From positions 1 to 5,849 of the forward strand of contig QNDJ01000128.1 of assembly GCA_003644825.1 (NCBI GenBank): 5,849 nt of DNA, written 5' to 3'. The notes below the pieces were generated by a model. That model searched no databases, was not told where the DNA came from, and worked only from the letters and a program-made list of their open reading frames with translations. The stretch is from B21-G16 sp003644825 [NCBI: Candidatus Zhuqueibacterota bacterium] (GTDB lineage Bacteria > SM23-31 > B21-G16). Positions 1-5,849 of this stretch are shown here, piece after piece (positions within the stretch are counted from its first letter, which is position 1; the number at the start of each line of letters is the position of its first letter). The position numbers were made by a program, and so were the translations under genes.

Positions 1-2360
1 ACTATATTCTTTATATCTTCTTTTGTTAAAGAGTTAAACACAATAATTTCATCGATTCTGTTAAGAAATTCCGGGCTCACTCTCTGTTTGAGTAATTCAA
101 ATAATCTTGTTTTCATTTCTTTGTATATTTCTTCTCTGTTATTTTCAGTTATTCTTGAACAGTAATCCATTATAAGTGAAGCACCAATATTTGAAGTCAT
201 AATAATAATAGAATTTTTAAAATTAACCGTCCTTCCTTTATTATCGGTCAATCTTCCATCATCGAAAACCTGAAGCAATATATTAAACACCTCTGGATGG
301 GCCTTTTCAAATTCATCCAGCAGAATGACACAATAAGGTCTTCTTCTAACAGCTTCAGTGAGTTGTCCTCCCTCTTCATATCCGACATATCCAGGCGGTG
401 CACCAATAAGCCTCGAAACTGAATGCCTTTCCATATACTCAGACATATCTATTCTTACAATTGCTTTTTCATCGTCAAAGAGGAATTCTGCAAGAGCCTT
501 GGCAAGCTCAGTTTTTCCAACACCTGTACTTCCCAGGAATATGAATGTTCCTATTGGTCTATTCTGGTCCTGTAGACCGGTTCTTGCACGCCTTACTGCA
601 TCAGAAACAGCCGTTACTGCTTCATCCTGCCCAACAACCCGGGTATGTATTCTTTCTTCCATCTTCAACAACTTCTCTTTTTCACTTTCAAGCATTCTCG
701 AAACAGGAATTCCAGTCCATTTAGATACAATTTCAGCAATATCATCTTCATCCACCTCCTCTTTAAGCAACTTTCTGTCTTTTTGAAGTTCCATAAGTTT
801 TTCGTTTTCTTTTTTAAGTTTTTCCTGAAGTTCAGTAAGGACACCATATTTTAACTGAGCTGCTTTTGAATAATCTCCGTCTCTTTCAGCTTTAGTTTCT
901 TCCATTTTAGTATTTTCAATTTCTTCTTTAAGATTTCTGATTCTGGAAATAGTCTCTTTTTCCATACTCCACTGAGCTTTTAAAGAAGAAGTCTCCTCAT
1001 TGAGCCTTGCAAGTTCTCTATTAATCTTATTCAACCTGTCTTTTGATGAAGCATCTTTTTCTTTTTTTACAGCTTCTCGTTCAATTTCAAGCTGTTTAAT
1101 TCTTCTTTCCAGCTCATCAATTTCTTCGGGCATACTGTCTATTTCGATTCTCAACTTTGAAGCCGCCTCATCAATAAGGTCTATAGCTTTATCGGGCAAT
1201 TGTCTATCCGTTATGTATCTATCTGAAAGAACTGCAGCCTGTATTAATGCACTATCCTTTATTCTGACCCCGTGATGAACTTCATATCGTTCTTTCAGAC
1301 CTCTAAGTATTGATATTGTATCCTCAATTGAAGGTTCGGTAATTAAAACCGGCTGAAACCTCCTCTCAAGGGCAGCATCTTTTTCTATATATTTTCTGTA
1401 CTCTTTAAGAGTTGTAGCACCTATACATCTTAATTCTCCTCTTGCCAGAGCAGGTTTTAACATATTAGAAGCATCTACTGCACCTTCAGCACTACCAGCA
1501 CCAACAACAGTATGCAACTCATCTATAAATAGAATAATTCTTCCGTCTGACTCTGTTATCTCTTTTAAAACAGCTTTTAGTCTTTCTTCGAATTCACCTC
1601 TGAATTTAGCCCCTGCTATAAGGCTCCCGAGGTCAAGAGCAACAATTCTCTTATTTTTTAAATTCTCAGGAACATCACCAGCAACAATCCTGTGAGCTAT
1701 TCCTTCAGCAACAGCGGTTTTACCTACCCCTGGTTCACCAATTAAAACAGGATTATTTTTTGTTCTTCTGCTTAAAACCTGTAGAACTCTACGTATTTCT
1801 TCATCCCTTCCAATAACAGGGTCAAGTTTACCTTTTTTAGCAAGGTCATTCAAATCTCTTCCATATCTTTTAAGCGCCTGATATTTCTCTTCCGGAGCCT
1901 GGTCAGTCACTCTTTGACTTCCTCTAATCTCTTTTAACGCATTAAAAATATCATCCTTTTTTACCCCTGATTCCTTAAACAAAGATTTTAATAAACCATC
2001 CTTTTCCTCTGTCATAGCAAGAAGAAGATGTTCTGTAGAGATAAACTCATCTTTCAGGGAATTTGCTTCTTCAAGAGCTCGATCAAAAAGATTCATACTC
2101 CTCTGAGACAGATATATATTTCCTATTCCGCCACCATATACAGATGGAAACTTACTTATCCCGTCTTCCAGCTTATTCTTAATAACATCGGTATGCGCAC
2201 CAACCTTTTTTAAAATTGCTGGAACAACACCATCACTATCCTTAAGAAGTCCAAGCAACAGGTGCTCCGGCTCTATAGACTGTTGATTCTTTTCCCGCAC
2301 AATCTTCTGAGCTTCGTTTATAGCTTCCTGAGCTTTTATTGTAAATTTATCAAAGTTCAT
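1..2360 (-). CDS. clpB: ATP-dependent protein disaggregase ClpB (3' end beyond window)
   Basis: Hexameric Hsp100 ATPase that, with DnaK, threads aggregated proteins through its pore in the cytoplasm. The frame is open for 786 codons from ATG at 2360 to the window edge. Domains: Clp N-domain with two repeats (about 1-145); first AAA+ module (about 160-408) with Walker A GEPGVGKT at 208-215, Walker B ending FIDE at 278-281 and arginine pair R333/R334; coiled-coil middle domain (about 410-535); second AAA+ module from about 540 with Walker A GSTGVGKT at 610-617, Walker B LLDE at 680-683, pore loop GYVG at 657-660 and arginine finger R768. The long middle domain and the lack of an IGF/LGF ClpP-binding loop distinguish it from ClpC and ClpA. 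Roughly 75 C-terminal residues, with sensor 2, lie outside. Oddities: pore loop 1 has Phe (KFRG, F253) where Tyr is usual, and the second Walker A has Ser for the usual Pro. The start is set by an AGAGGTGG Shine-Dalgarno sequence six bases upstream. Family assignment is very secure. Confidence 0.98.
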   Translation of the reverse strand, partial: MNFDKFTIKAQEAINEAQKIVREKNQQSIEPEHLLLGLLKDSDGVVPAILKKVGAHTDVIKNKLEDGISKFPSVYGGGIGNIYLSQRSMNLFDRALEEANSLKDEFISTEHLLLAMTEEKDGLLKSLFKESGVKKDDIFNALKEIRGSQRVTDQAPEEKYQALKRYGRDLNDLAKKGKLDPVIGRDEEIRRVLQVLSRRTKNNPVLIGEPGVGKTAVAEGIAHRIVAGDVPENLKNKRIVALDLGSLIAGAKFRGEFEERLKAVLKEITESDGRIILFIDELHTVVGAGSAEGAVDASNMLKPALARGELRCIGATTLKEYRKYIEKDAALERRFQPVLITEPSIEDTISILRGLKERYEVHHGVRIKDSALIQAAVLSDRYITDRQLPDKAIDLIDEAASKLRIEIDSMPEEIDELERRIKQLEIEREAVKKEKDASSKDRLNKINRELARLNEETSSLKAQWSMEKETISRIRNLKEEIENTKMEETKAERDGDYSKAAQLKYGVLTELQEKLKKENEKLMELQKDRKLLKEEVDEDDIAEIVSKWTGIPVSRMLESEKEKLLKMEERIHTRVVGQDEAVTAVSDAVRRARTGLQDQNRPIGTFIFLGSTGVGKTELAKALAEFLFDDEKAIVRIDMSEYMERHSVSRLIGAPPGYVGYEEGGQLTEAVRRRPYCVILLDEFEKAHPEVFNILLQVFDDGRLTDNKGRTVNFKNSIIIMTSNIGASLIMDYCSRITENNREEIYKEMKTRLFELLKQRVSPEFLNRIDEIIVFNSLTKEDIKNI
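1908..1925 (-). promoter_or_regulatory. Possible internal translation start (GTG) with Shine-Dalgarno inside clpB
   Basis: Codon 151 of ClpB is GTG at 1910-1908. An AGAGGAAG Shine-Dalgarno-like stretch covers 1925-1918, leaving nine bases between GAGGA and GTG. This is the junction between the N-domain and the first AAA+ module, the same place where E. coli clpB has an internal GTG (near codon 149) that yields a ClpB isoform lacking the N-domain. The motif and spacing are visible; use of the start here is inferred. Purine-rich runs are common in this genome, so chance is possible. Confidence 0.5.
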
Positions 2361-2366
2361 AAATTA

Positions 2367-2374
2367 CCACCTCT
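2367..2374 (-). promoter_or_regulatory. clpB ribosome binding site
   Basis: AGAGGTGG on the minus strand lies six bases before the clpB ATG and fixes that start. It directly follows a TTTTTT run that belongs to the tail of the upstream hairpin, so terminator and translation signals are packed together. Confidence 0.8.
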
Positions 2375-2417
2375 AAAAAATTTATTAAAAGAAAACGAGG
2401 ATAAAACCCTCGTTTTC
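2375..2417 (-). terminator. Intrinsic terminator or attenuator between hsp20 and clpB
   Basis: Read on the minus strand, GAAAACGAGG (2417-2408) and CCTCGTTTTC (2400-2391) form a perfect ten-pair stem around a seven-base loop. It is followed at once by TTTT, then AATAAA, then TTTTTT ending at 2375. The stem plus U-rich tail is the classic Rho-independent arrangement. It points only in the direction of the genes; no T-run follows the hairpin on the plus strand. It sits 32 bases downstream of the hsp20 stop and just before the clpB Shine-Dalgarno sequence. I found no convincing promoter between the hairpin and clpB, so clpB probably relies on read-through. The stem has five G-C pairs, so leaky termination is plausible. 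Confidence 0.8.
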
Positions 2418-2449
2418 AACTCACACATACATCCTGACTTAATCATCAT

Positions 2450-2851
2450 TTATTCAAGTTTCCTCAAAGGAAAATTTATTAACAACATACCATTCTCAAG
2501 ATTGGCAGTTATCTTTTCACAATCAATTTCTTTTTTTATTCTGAACCTCCTGAAATATACACCCTTATCAAGCTCGCTAAGGATGTTTTCACCTTTTTCT
2601 TTAAACTTATCATCCTTTTTCCCCTGCAACACAAGCTCCTCATTTGTAACTTTTATGTTAAGTTCATCCTTTTTTATACCTGGAACTTCAGCAACCAGAG
2701 TATAACCATCTTCTCTTTCCCAGATATCTATTTTAGGTATCAGGAGAATTTCATTCTCATATTTTTTATCAACACCTTCTCTTGACCGGGATTCAAGAAC
2801 TTCAATATAGCCTTTTTTCCCATTTTTTGATTCTTCTTTCTTTTTAGCCAT
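2450..2851 (-). CDS. Small heat-shock protein, Hsp20/alpha-crystallin family
   Basis: ATP-independent holdase of 133 residues that would bind unfolding proteins and keep them accessible to DnaK and ClpB. A lysine-rich, poorly conserved arm (1-38) precedes the alpha-crystallin domain (about 39-129): PKIDIWE at 39-45, the VPGIKKDEL turn at 56-64, an ELVLQG strand at 72-77, a YFRRFRI strand at 99-105, and the hallmark NGMLLINFP at 120-128. The chain stops only five residues later (LRKLE), so the usual C-terminal I-x-I anchoring motif is absent. The ATG at 2851 has GAAAGGA at 2867-2861, nine bases away. The gene follows dnaK after 38 bases, with no terminator seen between, and precedes clpB, so co-transcription with dnaK is likely. 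The family is clear; which sHsp subclass it belongs to is not. Confidence 0.95.
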   Translation of the reverse strand: MAKKKEESKNGKKGYIEVLESRSREGVDKKYENEILLIPKIDIWEREDGYTLVAEVPGIKKDELNIKVTNEELVLQGKKDDKFKEKGENILSELDKGVYFRRFRIKKEIDCEKITANLENGMLLINFPLRKLE

Positions 2852-2889
2852 ATCAAAATTTCCTTTCAGAATTTTTTAATTTTAGAATA

Positions 2890-4857
<1,968 letters not shown>

Positions 4858-4874
4858 TTAGCGTTTTATATATT

Positions 4875-4890
4875 TGCAAATTCCATACCA
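4875..4890 (-). promoter_or_regulatory. Candidate sigma-54 (-24/-12) promoter for dnaK
   Basis: The minus strand reads TGGTATGGAATTTGCA. Against the sigma-54 consensus TGGCACG-N4-TTGCW it keeps the invariant GG and GC with exactly ten bases between them, the TTGCA block and the G at position 7; only two C-to-T changes remain, both allowed in the degenerate form TGGYRYR. Transcription would begin near 4864, giving a leader of about 43 bases that includes the dnaK ribosome binding site. The match is visible; that sigma-54 drives dnaK is inferred, and the organism's sigma factors are unknown. Confidence 0.5.
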
Positions 4891-4928
4891 GAAAAAACTA
4901 CATTCTTTAACTTATTGTTTAAAAAGAT

Positions 4929-4956
4929 ATTATGAACTACTACAAAAAATCTTCAA
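4929..4956 (-). promoter_or_regulatory. Alternative sigma-70-like promoter for dnaK (weak)
   Basis: On the minus strand TTGAAG (4956-4951) and CATAAT (4934-4929) are separated by 16 bases, a passable -35/-10 pair upstream of dnaK. In sequence this AT-rich such pairs arise easily, so it is listed only as the main rival to the sigma-54-like site. Confidence 0.25.
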
Positions 4957-4985
4957 AATGATTCCCTTCATATTTTATATAAAAA

Positions 4986-5015
4986 TGTCATATTGTCATA
5001 ATAATATGTCAATAT
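4986..5015. repeat. Imperfect inverted repeat and TGTCA repeats upstream of dnaK
   Basis: On the plus strand ATATTGTCAT (4990-4999) and ATGTCAATAT (5006-5015) form an inverted repeat with nine of ten positions complementary around a six-base AT centre. The pentamer TGTCA occurs three times, at 4986, 4994 and 5007. The repeat begins eight bases past the peptidase stop codon and is centred roughly 140 bases upstream of the inferred dnaK start of transcription. It could be a regulator binding site. It could also be a weak AT-rich terminator for the peptidase gene, since TTTTT follows four bases after the hairpin on the minus strand. The sequence alone does not decide. Confidence 0.45.
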
Positions 5016-5022
5016 TACTTAC

Positions 5023-5849
5023 TTATAACAATATCAATTTTTCTGGCGATTTTGTTAACACCTCACATCCTGTTTTTTTTATTAATATCATATTTTCAAT
5101 CCTTACTCCTCCATATTCAGGCAAATAAATACCCGGTTCTATTGTAATAACCATATTTTCCTGTAATTTATCGCCTTCCAGTGAAGATAACTTAGGGCTT
5201 TCGTGAACATCGAGCCCGATGCCATGCCCCGTATTGTGGAAAAAATATTTTCCATACCCTTCCTTTTCAATTATACTTCTTACCAATCTATCAACATCCT
5301 TCCCTTTCAAACCGGGCTTTAAGGAATTAATCGCATTCTGCAGGGCTCTATAAGCTAAATCGTATATTGTTTTAAGCTTCTCATCAATTTTGCCCATACC
5401 AACTGTTCTTGTCATATCGGAATGATATCCACCTGAAACTGCACCAAAATCCAGCACTACAACATCCCCTTCTTCAATTCTTTTAACAGACGGTTCCGAA
5501 TGAGGTATAGCAGAATTACTGCCACTGGCAACAATTGTATCAAAAGATACTTCTCCATCACCATTACTTCTGATAAAATAATCAAGCTCCATTGCAACAT
5601 CCAGTTCACTTATTCTAGGTTTTATATACTCAAGTATATGATTATATGCCCTATCACCAATTTCTGCTGCTTTCTTTAATAGTTTTATTTCCTTTTTTTC
5701 TTTTATCTTTCTGCAGTCTTCGATCAAACCCCTCATTGGTTTCAATTTAATACTATTGAGTTTATTTTTAAGTTCTCGATACTTTTTTACTGATAAAAAA
5801 TTATCTTCATAACCAATAATTTTAATATTTACATCAGATAATACCTTAT
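5023..5849 (-). CDS. M24-family metallopeptidase, Xaa-Pro aminopeptidase/dipeptidase type (5' end beyond window)
   Basis: Cytoplasmic two-metal peptidase of the pita-bread fold, probably releasing residues next to proline. The frame is open from the right edge: 274 codons plus two bases before the TAA at 5025-5023. The catalytic domain is complete. All five metal ligands are present: Asp in VVLDFGA (codon 5451-5449), Asp in HSDMTRT (5418-5416), His in NTGHGIGLDVHE (5226-5224), Glu in TIEPGIYLP (5139-5137) and Glu in GVRIENM (5097-5095). The IPHSEP histidine (5502-5500) matches the substrate-site histidine of the family. A TTG at 5745 is an in-frame leucine, not the start, because homologous-looking sequence such as IIGYEDNFLSVKKY continues upstream. 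The missing part should be most of the creatinase-like N-terminal domain of a protein of about 350 residues. Methionine aminopeptidase is unlikely given this upstream extension. Exact specificity cannot be read. It is separated from dnaK by about 200 bases and is probably a different transcription unit. Confidence 0.93.
   Translation of the reverse strand, partial: KVLSDVNIKIIGYEDNFLSVKKYRELKNKLNSIKLKPMRGLIEDCRKIKEKKEIKLLKKAAEIGDRAYNHILEYIKPRISELDVAMELDYFIRSNGDGEVSFDTIVASGSNSAIPHSEPSVKRIEEGDVVVLDFGAVSGGYHSDMTRTVGMGKIDEKLKTIYDLAYRALQNAINSLKPGLKGKDVDRLVRSIIEKEGYGKYFFHNTGHGIGLDVHESPKLSSLEGDKLQENMVITIEPGIYLPEYGGVRIENMILIKKTGCEVLTKSPEKLILL

Noticed and set aside
358-786. Plus-strand open frame of 142 codons opposite clpB
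   Set aside because: Its Ser-rich translation is what antisense of the conserved second AAA+ module yields; the minus-strand ClpB frame fully explains the region.
2397-2424. Sigma-32-like pair GTTGAAA...CCTCGTTT before clpB
   Set aside because: The -10 half matches poorly and both halves sit inside the terminator hairpin, whose symmetry explains them.
2262-2705. Plus-strand open frame of 147 codons opposite clpB and hsp20
   Set aside because: It is antisense to two well-supported genes, spans their terminator hairpin, has a Phe/Ser/Leu-rich composition typical of a shadow frame, and matches no family I recognise.
2852-2889. Possible RNA thermometer in the hsp20 leader (AAAATT pairing with AATTTT)
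   Set aside because: The stem would be six A-U pairs with a long loop and would leave the Shine-Dalgarno sequence unpaired; it does not resemble ROSE or fourU elements.
4892-4985. A-tracts between the dyad and the dnaK promoter as a phased DNA bend
   Set aside because: The tract centres are about 28, 24, 10 and 26 bases apart, which does not hold a helical repeat.

Overview
The window is AT-rich, and every convincing gene lies on the minus strand. In transcription order (right to left) they are the C-terminal part of an M24-family Xaa-Pro-type metallopeptidase, a spacer of about 200 bases, dnaK, a small heat-shock protein of the Hsp20/alpha-crystallin family, and clpB, which runs off the left edge. 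The DnaK has the extra N-terminal ATPase segment found in Gram-negative bacteria and missing from Bacillus-type DnaK. It ends in an acidic EVVDD tail and resembles homologues from the Bacteroidetes/Chlorobi/Ignavibacteria side of the tree and related candidate phyla. Each of the three chaperone genes has a purine-rich Shine-Dalgarno sequence, which argues against a typical Bacteroidetes. The phylum is an inference from remembered sequence, not from a search.

Layout: 1-2360 clpB (786 codons plus two bases; only the end of the second AAA+ module is missing); 2361-2449 a gap with a clear intrinsic-terminator-like hairpin and the clpB ribosome binding site; 2450-2851 hsp20; 2852-2889 a short gap with the hsp20 ribosome binding site; 2890-4821 dnaK, full length; 4822-5022 a very AT-rich regulatory spacer; 5023-5849 the peptidase, lacking its N-terminal domain because of the window edge. 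No tRNA, rRNA, CRISPR array or mobile element was seen.

The three chaperones make up much of a protein-disaggregation pathway. The small heat-shock protein coats unfolding proteins, DnaK binds the aggregate surface and recruits ClpB through its coiled-coil middle domain, and ClpB threads polypeptides out for refolding. The DnaK partners grpE and dnaJ are not in the window. The close spacing suggests one transcript from a promoter before dnaK, with the hairpin before clpB lowering clpB output.

This is mainly a conventional chaperone locus, and I see no new multi-gene system. The points most worth checking are regulatory: a good sigma-54 type -24/-12 match before dnaK with an imperfect inverted repeat at enhancer-like distance, no recognisable CIRCE or sigma-32 element there, the hsp20/clpB attenuator-like hairpin, and a GTG with its own Shine-Dalgarno sequence inside clpB, placed where other bacteria start the short ClpB isoform.
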